DNA of 64,000 nt from Nesterenkonia halotolerans (GTDB taxonomy: Bacteria > Actinomycetota > Actinomycetes > Actinomycetales > Micrococcaceae), in the NCBI RefSeq assembly GCF_014874065.1, contig NZ_JADBEE010000002.1:496001-560000 (forward strand). The letters are read 5' to 3'. The notes under the pieces were generated by a model. That model was not told the origin of the DNA and searched no databases. It saw only the letters and a program-made list of their open reading frames with translations. Positions 1-7,443 of this stretch are shown here, piece by piece. Position 1 is the first letter of the stretch. Every line of letters begins with the position of its first letter. The position numbers were made by a program, and so were the translations under genes.

Positions 1-558
1 GGGCTTGGTCAGCATCCCACCGGCCAGGAAGATCGCGATGTTCTCCCGCGCGGCGGCGTCCTCGGTCTGCTCCCGGAGCCATTCGTTGAAGGTCACCGTG
101 TCCAGCTCGCGGGCCTTCGGGTGCGCCCACGGCTCGGCGGGGCCGATCGAGGCGGCCAGCTCATCGAGGATGCCGATGATGCGCTCCATCTCGGCCACGG
201 TGCGCTCGTGGGCGGGGAACATGTCGCCGGTGTACTCGTGGCGTTCGCCCTCGCGGTCCAGGTAGATGTTCGCGCCCTCGCGGTAGCGGGAGAAGGTGCC
301 CATGCCGAGTTCCTCGAGCAGGCCAAGGAGCTCCGTCTGATCGGGGGAGACCCACTGGCCGCCGATCTCCAGGAAGGCCCCGTCGATCTCCTTGGACCAG
401 GTGCGCCCGCCGACCCGGTCCCGCGCCTCGAGCACGATCACCGATTGTCCGGCGGCCTGCAGCGTGCGAGCCGCCATGAGCCCGGCCGGACCTGCACCGA
501 CGACGACGACGTCGGCCTCCAGCGCCTCGGCGCTGCCCACTGATCTGGTGGTCTGCAT
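1..558 (-). CDS. Flavin monoamine oxidase family protein (partial, N-terminal part)
   Basis: The reading frame runs from an ATG at 558 off the left edge of the window, giving the first 186 residues of an FAD-dependent amine oxidase. The N-terminus has the dinucleotide-binding loop VVGAGPAGLMAARTL (about residues 18-32), then EARDRVGGRTW and GGQWVSP, all typical of the MAO/putrescine oxidase family, which oxidises amines to aldehydes and makes H2O2. There is no signal peptide, so it is probably cytoplasmic. It is divergent from a TetR regulator, and an aldehyde dehydrogenase of the gamma-aminobutyraldehyde type follows, which points to putrescine or a similar amine as substrate. The substrate is inferred; the family is clear. 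The 3' part, with the C-terminal substrate and FAD-binding regions, is outside the window. Confidence 0.9.
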   Translation of the reverse strand, partial: MQTTRSVGSAEALEADVVVVGAGPAGLMAARTLQAAGQSVIVLEARDRVGGRTWSKEIDGAFLEIGGQWVSPDQTELLGLLEELGMGTFSRYREGANIYLDREGERHEYTGDMFPAHERTVAEMERIIGILDELAASIGPAEPWAHPKARELDTVTFNEWLREQTEDAAARENIAIFLAGGMLTKP

Positions 559-578
559 AGTGTTCCCCTTCACATTTA

Positions 579-595
579 AATTAACTATATTCATT
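579..595. promoter_or_regulatory. Candidate TetR operator upstream of the amine oxidase
   Basis: A 17-bp imperfect palindrome, AATTA-N7-TCATT, sits about 20 bp upstream of the amine oxidase start, in an AT-rich stretch that stands out from the GC-rich surroundings. The same pattern (AATGA-N7-TCATT) occurs next to the aldehyde dehydrogenase start at 2830-2846. Two matches beside the two enzyme genes that bracket a TetR gene suggest its binding site. This is inference from pattern and position. Confidence 0.45.
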
Positions 596-731
596 AACGG
601 GCAGTGTCGAGCTGCTGTCAAGCCCCTGGGGCGGGATTTCATCTGGGTGTTACACGGGCGGTGGAGCGACTCGCGGTAGATTGAGTCGCTGTCAGCCCAT
701 GAAGCGCAGCATCGAGCAAAGGACCTCAGCA

Positions 732-1397
732 GTGGCCGCGGAGAAGACAAGCCCTCGACGCCGAGGACGCCCCACCTCTCCGGTGCTTTCGCGCAGCATG
801 ATCGCTGGACGCGCCATGGAGCTGGTGGCCGAGCGCGGCTATGACCACCTCACCATGGCCGGGCTCGCACGGAAGCTCGGCGTCTCTGCCTCCGCGCTGT
901 ATAACCATGTGTCTTCGAAACATGACGTGTTGGTGCTGATCCAGGACCGGCTCAACGAGGAGATCGACTACAGCGCCTTCGATCACCAGGACTGGCCCCA
1001 GGGTCTGCGCCACTGGGCGCACTCCTACCGCGAGTGCTACATCGAGCACACCGAGCTGATCCCGCTGATCGCGGTGCTGCCCATCGCCGACGCGCCGCAG
1101 TCGGTGAAGATGTATGAACACGTCTTCACGGCGCTGCACTCCGCGGGGGTCGAGCAGCGTGACGCGGTGGACATCATCGTCGGGATCGAGGCGCTGGTCT
1201 TCGGTGCCGCCTTCGACGCCTCTGCCCCGGCTGACATCTTCGACCCGGGCGGCCTCCTGGAGATGGCGCCAGCCTTCGCTGAAGCGGCGGCCCTGCGCGC
1301 GGCTGATGCCCGCGGCTCCGCCGATCGCGCCTTCGAGATGGCGCTCGATGCGCTGATCGACGGACTGCGCCGGCGGGTCAGTCCAGAGCGTGCATGA
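732..1397 (+). CDS. TetR/AcrR family transcriptional regulator
   Basis: A 221-residue TetR-type repressor. The N-terminal helix-turn-helix is clear (IAGRAMELVAERGYDHLTMA, then GLARKLGVSASALYNHVSSK), followed by an all-helical ligand-binding domain that I cannot assign to a ligand. I chose the GTG at 732 because AAAGGA lies 8 nt upstream; the frame is open to an ATG at 699 and a TTG at 681, so a longer form is possible. It is divergent from the amine oxidase and its 3' end overlaps the convergent aldehyde dehydrogenase by 20 bp. Together with the shared palindromes at 579-595 and 2830-2846, this suggests it controls both catabolic genes, perhaps in response to the amine or aldehyde. Confidence 0.88.
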   Translation: MAAEKTSPRRRGRPTSPVLSRSMIAGRAMELVAERGYDHLTMAGLARKLGVSASALYNHVSSKHDVLVLIQDRLNEEIDYSAFDHQDWPQGLRHWAHSYRECYIEHTELIPLIAVLPIADAPQSVKMYEHVFTALHSAGVEQRDAVDIIVGIEALVFGAAFDASAPADIFDPGGLLEMAPAFAEAAALRAADARGSADRAFEMALDALIDGLRRRVSPERA

Positions 1398-2808
1398 TGT
1401 GCTTGACCCGGGTGTACTCCTCGACTGAGTAGTTCGAGAGGTCCTTGCCGTAGCCAGAGGACTTGAACCCGCCGTGCGGCATCTCCGCTACCAGCAGCAG
1501 GTGGGTGTTGACCCAGACGCAGCCGAAGTCGAGGTCCCGGGTGAAGCGCATCGCGCGGGTGTGATTCGTGGTCCAGACGCTGGAGGCCAGTGCGTACTCC
1601 ACCCCGTTGGAGAGCTCGATGGCCTCCTCCTCGGTGGAGAAGCGCTGCACGGTGAGCACCGGGGCGAAGGTCTCCTCCTGAACCAGCTCGTCCTCCTGGC
1701 GGACCCCGGTGATGATGGTGGGCTCGACGAAGAAGCCCGTGGCATCCTCCGACGGCGCGCCACCGGTCACCACGGTGGCGTGGGCCGGGATGTTCTTGAG
1801 CTTGGTGCAGACCGTCTCGTAGTGGCGCACGTTGTTCAGTGGGCCGAAGTCGTTCTTGGCGTCGTCGGAGTGGCCAGTGGTCACCTTGCGCGCCTCGGCG
1901 GCGAGCAGGTCCACGAACTCGTCATGGATGCTGTCCTCCACGATCACTCGGGTGACAGCCGTGCAGTCCTGCCCAGCGTTGAAGGTGCCAAAGGTGATCA
2001 GCGCCTCGGCTGCCTTGGCCAGGTCTGCGTCGGCGAAGACGACGGCGGGCGCCTTGCCACCGAGCTCGAGGTGAGTGCGCTTCACGCCCTCCGCGGCGGA
2101 GGCCGCGACATGCTGACCCGCGCGCACCGAGCCGGTGATGGCGACCATCGCGGGGGTGGGATGCTCGGTGAGCAGCTTGCCGGTGCTTCCGTCGCCGAGG
2201 ACCACGTTGAGCACGCCTGCGGGGAAGACCTCACCGGCCAGCCGAGCGAGGACCAGCGTGGACTCTGGGGTGGACTCGGCCGGCTTGAGCACGATCGTGT
2301 TGCCGGCGGCCAGTGCGGGTCCGATCTTCCAGATGGCCATCATCAGCGGGAAGTTCCAGGGGGTGATCTGCGCGACGACGCCGAGCGGTTCACGGCGCAC
2401 ATAGGAGGTGTGGCCCCCCATGTACTCCGCGGCGCCACGGCCCTCCAGCAGGCGGGCCGCGCCGGCGAAGAAGCGCAGCTGATCGGCGCCCGCGGCGACC
2501 TCCTCCTCGGCGATGATCCTCCGCGGCTGACCGGTGTTGCGGTGCTGCGCCTCGACCAGCTCGTCTGAATGCTCCTCCATCTTGTCCGCCAGGGCGAGCA
2601 GGCAGCGCTGCCGCTCCGAGGGGGTCACGGACTTCCAGGCGGCGAAGGCCTCCCGGGCCGCGGCGAAGGCGGCGTCGACATCGGCGGCCTCCGAAATGGG
2701 GGAGACGGCGACGCGTTCCCCGCTGACCGGGCTGACGACGTCCATGTCCGAGGAGCCTGTGGCCTCGACGAATGCTCCATTGATGAAATTCTCAAGCCGT
2801 GAGCTCAC
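1378..2808 (-). CDS. Aldehyde dehydrogenase, gamma-aminobutyraldehyde dehydrogenase type
   Basis: A full-length NAD(P)-dependent aldehyde dehydrogenase of 476 residues. Visible landmarks are ITPWNFPLMM, the general-base glutamate in LELGGKAP (about residue 248) and the catalytic cysteine in NAGQDCTA (about residue 280). The GQDCTA form is typical of PatD/Prr-like gamma-aminobutyraldehyde dehydrogenases. It would oxidise the aldehyde made by the neighbouring amine oxidase, for instance 4-aminobutanal to GABA. Start choice: the upstream ATG at 2823 is followed directly by GAGGAG, which looks like the ribosome binding site of the GTG at 2808 (6-nt spacing), so I prefer 2808. The exact aldehyde substrate is inferred from sequence type and context. 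Confidence 0.9.
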   Translation of the reverse strand: MSSRLENFINGAFVEATGSSDMDVVSPVSGERVAVSPISEAADVDAAFAAAREAFAAWKSVTPSERQRCLLALADKMEEHSDELVEAQHRNTGQPRRIIAEEEVAAGADQLRFFAGAARLLEGRGAAEYMGGHTSYVRREPLGVVAQITPWNFPLMMAIWKIGPALAAGNTIVLKPAESTPESTLVLARLAGEVFPAGVLNVVLGDGSTGKLLTEHPTPAMVAITGSVRAGQHVAASAAEGVKRTHLELGGKAPAVVFADADLAKAAEALITFGTFNAGQDCTAVTRVIVEDSIHDEFVDLLAAEARKVTTGHSDDAKNDFGPLNNVRHYETVCTKLKNIPAHATVVTGGAPSEDATGFFVEPTIITGVRQEDELVQEETFAPVLTVQRFSTEEEAIELSNGVEYALASSVWTTNHTRAMRFTRDLDFGCVWVNTHLLLVAEMPHGGFKSSGYGKDLSNYSVEEYTRVKHIMHALD

Positions 2809-2829
2809 AGAGATCTCCTCCATTCAGAT

Positions 2830-2846
2830 AATGATTCGTGTTCATT
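2830..2846. promoter_or_regulatory. Candidate TetR operator upstream of the aldehyde dehydrogenase
   Basis: AATGA-N7-TCATT, a palindrome with perfect 5-bp arms, lies about 20 bp upstream of the preferred GTG start of the dehydrogenase and overlaps a possible minus-strand -10 box (TTATCT). It matches the element at 579-595 in spacing and in 9 of 10 arm positions. It is probably the second site of the TetR regulator at 732-1397. Confidence 0.45.
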
Positions 2847-3172
2847 TTAGGACGGTCCCGTGTGATGCGCAACACTCGAGTGAGGATGGTGCTCGCCGCC
2901 TGGCAGTCCCCAAGGGGTTCGGGTTGAACCCGCGTGAGCATTGAAGGAATCGAGGTGGAGGGTCTGACCACACTCTCGCCGGACCAAGATGCAGTCTCCG
3001 CTAGAAGCCCGTTCTACAGAGCCTTAGGGCTGTCGATTCAGCGATCTGGGCGCTTCTTCGCAACCGGGGGTCTTGGCACTCAATACGCTCTACTGGGGCG
3101 CTGTTGGAGTCAGGGCGTGTCCTGTGACCGTGCTCGCTCCGCCCGGCGCTTCGGCGCTGTTTCGGCCGCCTA
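2847..3172. other. Intergenic region with no supported gene
   Basis: About 330 bp between the dehydrogenase promoter and a hypothetical gene. Short open frames exist on both strands but have no ribosome binding site, no recognisable protein features and no actinobacterial third-position GC bias. I see no RNA gene or clear terminator. Confidence 0.5.
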
Positions 3173-3694
3173 CTAACCCTGCTGCAACCCTGGAACACGC
3201 TGTTCATTTCGAACTTCCGCACCCACCGAAGTCAGTTCCAAGCGAGAGAGAAACTCACTCTGCGTCTTCACGGCGAGGATGTGCTCTTCCTGATGAAGCA
3301 GCCTCGCACCCCCGTGGATCTCGTCTTCACTGAAATTTCGGTTGAGAACGGGGTCGCAGTGCGAGGCGTCGAAAGCGTCATGCGCCCCGGAGAGGTGGCC
3401 ATCCTGAGGGTGGGGCAGCGCAGTGAGGATCTCGTATGCCGCGCTGTAGACAGGGTACTCGGCGTGCCAGTGGCGACCTTGCAAGTGTCCGTCCGGAGAT
3501 AGTGCCGAATGGGGGTCGCTGCGAAGTGACTCTTCATGGATGCTCAACCATCCGCGTTCATCCAATTCGCTGCGAATGAATGGTTGTTCTTTGGGAGGGA
3601 GAATCTCGTCAGGCACCAGACAGATCGGAATGCGCCGAGATTCTTGTTGGCTCATCCAAATCAAGGTCCGGTAGGCGAAGATCGTGAGAGACAT
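3173..3694 (-). CDS. Hypothetical protein, lower-GC orphan
   Basis: A 173-residue frame starting at ATG 3694, chosen because AGGAG sits 8 nt upstream. The first 14 residues are hydrophobic (MSLTIFAYRTLIWM) and could be a short membrane anchor; the rest is polar, rich in His, Glu and Ser, and includes LVPDEILPPKEQ and RNFSEDEIHGG. I recognise no domain. Codon use is less GC-biased than in neighbours, which fits a recently acquired gene or chance. An upstream in-frame extension to 3883 lacks a ribosome binding site. It stands alone between the amine-catabolism locus and the RDD gene. Confidence 0.42.
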   Translation of the reverse strand: MSLTIFAYRTLIWMSQQESRRIPICLVPDEILPPKEQPFIRSELDERGWLSIHEESLRSDPHSALSPDGHLQGRHWHAEYPVYSAAYEILTALPHPQDGHLSGAHDAFDASHCDPVLNRNFSEDEIHGGARLLHQEEHILAVKTQSEFLSRLELTSVGAEVRNEQRVPGLQQG

Positions 3695-3889
3695 CAGCAT
3701 TGCTCCTAGCCAGGCAACCCTAGTGTTGGCAGACCCGCATCGTTCAGTCAGCCTACAGATCCGCTCCGTCAGATGGAACAGTATTCTGGATAACGTAGAA
3801 CCTGAGGCGTGATCCGCGTCTGCAAAGCCGGTCAGTCCTGCGGTCCTCAGCTCACGGCGCTGGATGGATCGGCACCGCATCATGCGGCA

Positions 3890-3943
3890 GGGCCAGGCTC
3901 AGGCGTAGGGCCAGGCTCAGGCGTAGGGCCAGGCTCAGGCGTA
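3890..3943. repeat. Three tandem 18-bp units spanning the RDD gene stop codon
   Basis: The 18-bp unit gggccaggctcaggcgta occurs three times without mismatch. On the minus strand the stop codon of the RDD-family gene (3935-3937) lies in the first unit read, so the following two units repeat the codons and stop. In another minus-strand frame the array would encode PTPEPG repeats. Confidence 0.9.
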
Positions 3944-4747
3944 GGGCAGCTTATGCAGGCGCTCGCCCATCCGGTGCTGGCGGTCAGCCTGGGTGCGCAG
4001 GCGCCGGTACTCCCGGTTCCGCCGCTCGGCCATGACCGCGACCAAAAAGTCCGTGGCCGACGACGGCGGCGCCGGGGGTGCCACATAGACGGCCACCTCA
4101 TTGGCCAGCCGGTTCGCCGTGTGCTCCAGCGCCTGGGTGTTGTGCCCTTTGGGGGACTCCTGCACTGTGCGCAGCAACCGGGAGGCCCGGGCCGCCACCG
4201 GATCGGGGATCCGGCCGAGGTCTGCGATCTGAGTCCAGGAGGTCAGCTGCGGCGGCACCGGAAGCATCATCGGCTTCACCGCAGGCTGGCGGACCCGGAT
4301 CACATAGGTGCCCGCGACCATATCGCCCAGCCGCTTGGTGCGCCGGCTGAACATCCCCGCGAAGAGCGGCACCATGCCGAAGGTCAGATAGACCTCCCCG
4401 AAGCCGACCAGCGCGCGGATGGCGGCATGCCGCAGCCGGATCGCGCCGCCGTCGTCGCGCACCACCCGGGTCCCGAAGATCAGCCGACCCACCGAGCGGC
4501 CGCGAGACAGCGTCTCCACAGTCATCGGGACCACCACCAGGCAGAGGATCGCACCGCCCAGGGTCACCGCCGCCTCGAGCGCCGGATTGGAGAAGGCGAC
4601 CGCGGCTGTCAGCCCGGAGAGGATCACGAAGGCGAGCAGCGCGAACCAGTAGACGATCAGGTCCACGATCAGCGAGGCGGCCCGGGTGATCAAGGAGGCG
4701 GCTGGAAGCTCCAGCTCGACTCCCTCGCCGGTGATGACATTGCGCAT
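3935..4747 (-). CDS. RDD family membrane protein
   Basis: A 270-residue protein whose N-terminal half is an RDD domain: the segment PAASLITRAASLIVDLIVYW (about residues 15-34) carries the Arg and Asp that name the family, followed by two more hydrophobic helices (about residues 35-55 and 65-85) and a basic GRSVGRLIFGTRVV motif. The C-terminal about 130 residues are cytoplasmic and polar. RDD proteins are poorly characterised membrane proteins, some linked to ion transport. In actinobacteria they often lie near SpoIIM/DUF95 membrane genes; here one starts at 6381, two genes away. The stop codon lies in an 18-bp tandem repeat. Confidence 0.88.
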   Translation of the reverse strand: MRNVITGEGVELELPAASLITRAASLIVDLIVYWFALLAFVILSGLTAAVAFSNPALEAAVTLGGAILCLVVVPMTVETLSRGRSVGRLIFGTRVVRDDGGAIRLRHAAIRALVGFGEVYLTFGMVPLFAGMFSRRTKRLGDMVAGTYVIRVRQPAVKPMMLPVPPQLTSWTQIADLGRIPDPVAARASRLLRTVQESPKGHNTQALEHTANRLANEVAVYVAPPAPPSSATDFLVAVMAERRNREYRRLRTQADRQHRMGERLHKLPYA

Positions 4748-4813
4748 GCGCCAAGCCTAGCGTCAGCGGACCCGCCGGAACTGGAGAGTCGGCTCCGAGT
4801 CTCTCCCGCCTGA

Positions 4814-5587
4814 CTAGGAGGCTGGTGTCCAGGGCTTGAGGATCTCGTTCATGGCATCGGTGAGGCTGCGCTGCAGCAGGGGTCCAAAGGAGACACGCTT
4901 GACGCCCATGCGGGTGACCTCCTCCAGACTCATCCACTCCGGAACGGCACCGTTGACCGGGTGAGCGGTGACGTTGAGCGGGGTGGTCACGGCGTCGAGG
5001 ATCTTCTCCAGGTACTCCTTGGAAGGCACCTTCACCGGGTAGAGCGAATCCGCGCCGGCCTCCTCCAGCAGACGCAGCCGCGTCAGCGCGTTCTCCAGCT
5101 GGGCCTCCGGCGCCTCGTCCGTGGTGAAGGCGTCGGTGCGTCCGTTGATGACCAGGTGGGTGCCCGCGGCGTCGGCGGCTGCCCGGATCTGCGCGATGTA
5201 GGCGCCGTGTTCCTGCGGGGAGCGCATCTCGTCCATCGAGTGGACGGTGTCCTCGATGTTGATGCCGACCGCGCCGGATTCCAGGGTCTTTCGCACGAGC
5301 TCCTCGGCCGGGGTGTCATACCCGGACTCCAGGTCCACGGAGACCGGCAGGTCCACCACGTCGGTGATCCGGCGGACCACGGCGAGGACCTCGTCCAGGT
5401 CCATGCCCTCGCCGTCGGCCTGACCGAGGGAGTCGGCCACAGGGTGGCTGCCGATGGTCAGGGCGGAGAAGCCCGCGGCGGCGCAGGTCTCGGCGGACCA
5501 GACGTCCCAGACGGTGGGCAGGATGACCGGCTTGTCCTGGTGGTGCAGGTCGAGCAGGAGCTGGGCGCGTTCTTGTGAGGTAGTCAT
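4814..5587 (-). CDS. Isocitrate lyase/phosphoenolpyruvate mutase family protein
   Basis: A 257-residue (beta/alpha)8 enzyme of the ICL/PEP-mutase superfamily. The N-terminus DKPVILPTVWDVWSAE, the segment VDLESGYDTPAE and GINIEDTVHSM correspond to the Mg2+/substrate-binding strands, and INGRTDAF follows. The length and the lack of a typical isocitrate lyase KKCGH signature favour the small PEPM-like group (oxaloacetate decarboxylase, methylisocitrate-lyase-like or C-P bond enzymes). The reaction cannot be decided from sequence. It stands alone on the minus strand between the RDD and flavodoxin-like genes with no clear pathway partner. Confidence 0.85.
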   Translation of the reverse strand: MTTSQERAQLLLDLHHQDKPVILPTVWDVWSAETCAAAGFSALTIGSHPVADSLGQADGEGMDLDEVLAVVRRITDVVDLPVSVDLESGYDTPAEELVRKTLESGAVGINIEDTVHSMDEMRSPQEHGAYIAQIRAAADAAGTHLVINGRTDAFTTDEAPEAQLENALTRLRLLEEAGADSLYPVKVPSKEYLEKILDAVTTPLNVTAHPVNGAVPEWMSLEEVTRMGVKRVSFGPLLQRSLTDAMNEILKPWTPAS

Positions 5588-5702
5588 CTCCGAATGCTTG
5601 CACAGCTGCCACCTCGTGTGAAGTCCGAGGTCAGTGGCGTCTGCTCTGGAGAAGGGTGAGGCGCCAGGCTCCGGGAGGAATCAGTGGCGGCTCAGCGCTG
5701 AG

Positions 5703-6314
5703 TCAGTTCCCCGGGTACTGCGCCTGGCTGAGCTGACGAGCCAGGTGCACCGCATTGGTGGTGGCGGTCTTGTTCGTCGCGGCGACGGCGGCAGGGGTCT
5801 CGGTCAGGTCCTTATAGTCCTTGGGGTTCATCGCCTCGTGGTTCCAGTAGGTGCCACCCTGCGCGGGGATGGTGAACCCGATGTCGTTGAGCCCCTGGAA
5901 GGTGTCCGCGATGATCTTGTGGGCGCCGTCCTCGTTGCCGACGACGGCGACGATCGCGACCTTGCCGAACATGACCGGACGGCCCTGATCGTCGGTCTCG
6001 GAGAGTGCCGAGTCCAGACGCTCCAGCACGCGCTGCGCCACGCTGGACATGTGGCCCACCCAGGTGGGGGTGCCGAACACCAGAATGTCCGCGGCCTTGA
6101 TGCGCTCCAGGATCTCCGGGAACTGATCGCCGTTGCCCATATCTGCTTCCACACCGGGCTTGACGTCATAGTCGACCACTCGGATGGTCTCGCCGGTGAC
6201 GCCGTGAGAGTCCAGCTCGGCCAGCAGCTGGTCAGTGATGACGTCGGTGCTGGATTCACCGGGGGAGGGCTTGAGCGTGCAGTTCAGAACGAGGGCATGC
6301 AGGTCAGTGTCCAT
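5703..6314 (-). CDS. Flavodoxin-like NAD(P)H-dependent oxidoreductase
   Basis: A 203-residue flavodoxin-fold protein. It begins LHALVLNCTLKPSP, matching the phosphate-binding loop of NADPH-dependent FMN reductases, and has FGTPTWVGHMSSVAQRVLER (about residues 80-99), the flavin-contacting segment of the family. The frame continues far upstream, but the ATG at 6314 is the natural start because the extension runs antisense through the divergent SpoIIM-like gene and looks non-coding. It probably transfers electrons from NAD(P)H via FMN to a quinone or other small acceptor. The substrate is unknown. Confidence 0.85.
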   Translation of the reverse strand: MDTDLHALVLNCTLKPSPGESSTDVITDQLLAELDSHGVTGETIRVVDYDVKPGVEADMGNGDQFPEILERIKAADILVFGTPTWVGHMSSVAQRVLERLDSALSETDDQGRPVMFGKVAIVAVVGNEDGAHKIIADTFQGLNDIGFTIPAQGGTYWNHEAMNPKDYKDLTETPAAVAATNKTATTNAVHLARQLSQAQYPGN

Positions 6315-6368
6315 GCTCGGCACGCTACGGCGAGCGGGGGAGTCCCGCAAGCAGAAGGACGGTCGCGA

Positions 6369-6374
6369 TAGTCT
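6369..6374 (+). promoter_or_regulatory. -10 box of a leaderless promoter (SpoIIM-like gene)
   Basis: TAGTCT ends 6 nt before the GTG start at 6381, and no Shine-Dalgarno sequence is present. This spacing places the transcription start at or next to the start codon. Confidence 0.55.
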
Positions 6375-6380
6375 CGTGCC

Positions 6381-7370
6381 GTGGATATCGACGCCTTCAT
6401 CGCCGTGCACCAGCACGAATGGGACCGGCTCTCCAAGCTGGCCTCGCGGCGGCGGCTCAATGCGGCCGAGGCCGATGAGATGCTGCGTCTCTATGAGCGG
6501 ACCTCCACCCACCTGTCCATGATCCGTGCCGCCGAGCCGGACTCCCCGGTGGTGCCCTCGCTCTCGGCACCGTTGGGCCGGGCGCGGGCGCATCTGACCG
6601 GGGCGGGGGAGAACGTCTTCGTCTCCAGCGCCTACTTCTTCACCCAGACCTTGCCGGTGGCGTTCTATCGGATCCGCTGGCTCACCGTGATCCTCGGTGC
6701 CGCGTTCATCGCGGTGGCCGTGGGGTTTGCGCTGTGGACGGCGAATCATCCGCAGATCGACCTGCTCATTCCCGAGGGTGACCGTCAGGCCTACGCGGGT
6801 ACCGAGTTCGTGAACTATTACTCGGAGAATCCCAACTCCAGCTTCGCCGCCCAAGTGTGGACCAACAACGCCTGGATCGCCGCCCAGGAGGTGGCCTTCG
6901 GGATCAGCGGGGTCTTCGTGCCCTTCGTGCTGTTCATGAACGCCCAGGGGCTGGGCATGGCGGCCGGGATCATGGCCGAACAGGGCGAGGCCTCCACCTT
7001 CTGGCTCTACATCCTTCCCCACGGGCTCATGGAGATCACCGCGATCTTCATCGCCGGCGCCGCCGGGCTGCGGATCTTCTGGGCCTGGGTCGCTCCGGGT
7101 CAGATGCGCCGTTCCGCTGCCCTGGCTGCGGAGGGACGCAAGCTGATCACCGTGGCCTTCGGTCTGGTGCTGGTGCTGCTGATCTCCGGTGTCGTCGAGG
7201 GGTTCGTCACCCCGTCGGGCCTGCCGCACTGGCTGCGGATCGGGATCGGGGCTGCCGTGCTCGCGGCCTACTGGGTCTACACCCTGGTGCTGGGCGGACG
7301 AGCGCACCGGGCAGGGGTCACTGGGGACCTCGGAAAGTACGACGCCGGCGCGGTGGAGCTGACAGCCTGA
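6381..7370 (+). CDS. Stage II sporulation protein M (SpoIIM/DUF95)-like membrane protein
   Basis: A 329-residue membrane protein. A cytoplasmic N-terminal about 100 residues contains DAFIAVHQHEWDRLSKLASR and a helical ERTSTHLSMIRA segment, followed by at least five hydrophobic helices (around residues 110-130, 175-200, 205-225, 255-280 and 285-310). The glycine- and proline-containing loop LPHGLMEITAIFIAGAAGL is characteristic of SpoIIM/DUF95 proteins. In non-sporulating actinobacteria this family is not a sporulation factor and often occurs near RDD-family genes, as it does here. The start is GTG with a leaderless-type promoter. The function is not known. Confidence 0.87.
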   Translation: MDIDAFIAVHQHEWDRLSKLASRRRLNAAEADEMLRLYERTSTHLSMIRAAEPDSPVVPSLSAPLGRARAHLTGAGENVFVSSAYFFTQTLPVAFYRIRWLTVILGAAFIAVAVGFALWTANHPQIDLLIPEGDRQAYAGTEFVNYYSENPNSSFAAQVWTNNAWIAAQEVAFGISGVFVPFVLFMNAQGLGMAAGIMAEQGEASTFWLYILPHGLMEITAIFIAGAAGLRIFWAWVAPGQMRRSAALAAEGRKLITVAFGLVLVLLISGVVEGFVTPSGLPHWLRIGIGAAVLAAYWVYTLVLGGRAHRAGVTGDLGKYDAGAVELTA

Positions 7371-7430
7371 GGCCCGGTCAGTCCAGGATCTAATTCCGTG
7401 AAACCCCTGTTGCTCGATTTGACTCAGGAG

Positions 7431-7436
7431 TACAGT
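7431..7436 (+). promoter_or_regulatory. -10 box of a leaderless promoter (coiled-coil gene)
   Basis: TACAGT ends 7 nt before the ATG at 7444. A weak -35 candidate (TTGCTC, 7410-7415) lies 15 bp upstream. Confidence 0.5.
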
Positions 7437-7443
7437 CCGAGAT

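Noticed and set aside
3880-4101. Minus-strand frame ending in PTPEPG repeats
   Set aside because: It arises from reading the 18-bp tandem repeat and the RDD gene in another frame; there is no start signal.
6315-7307. Upstream extension of the flavodoxin-like frame
   Set aside because: It runs antisense through the SpoIIM-like gene and is low-complexity; the natural flavodoxin N-terminus begins at 6314.
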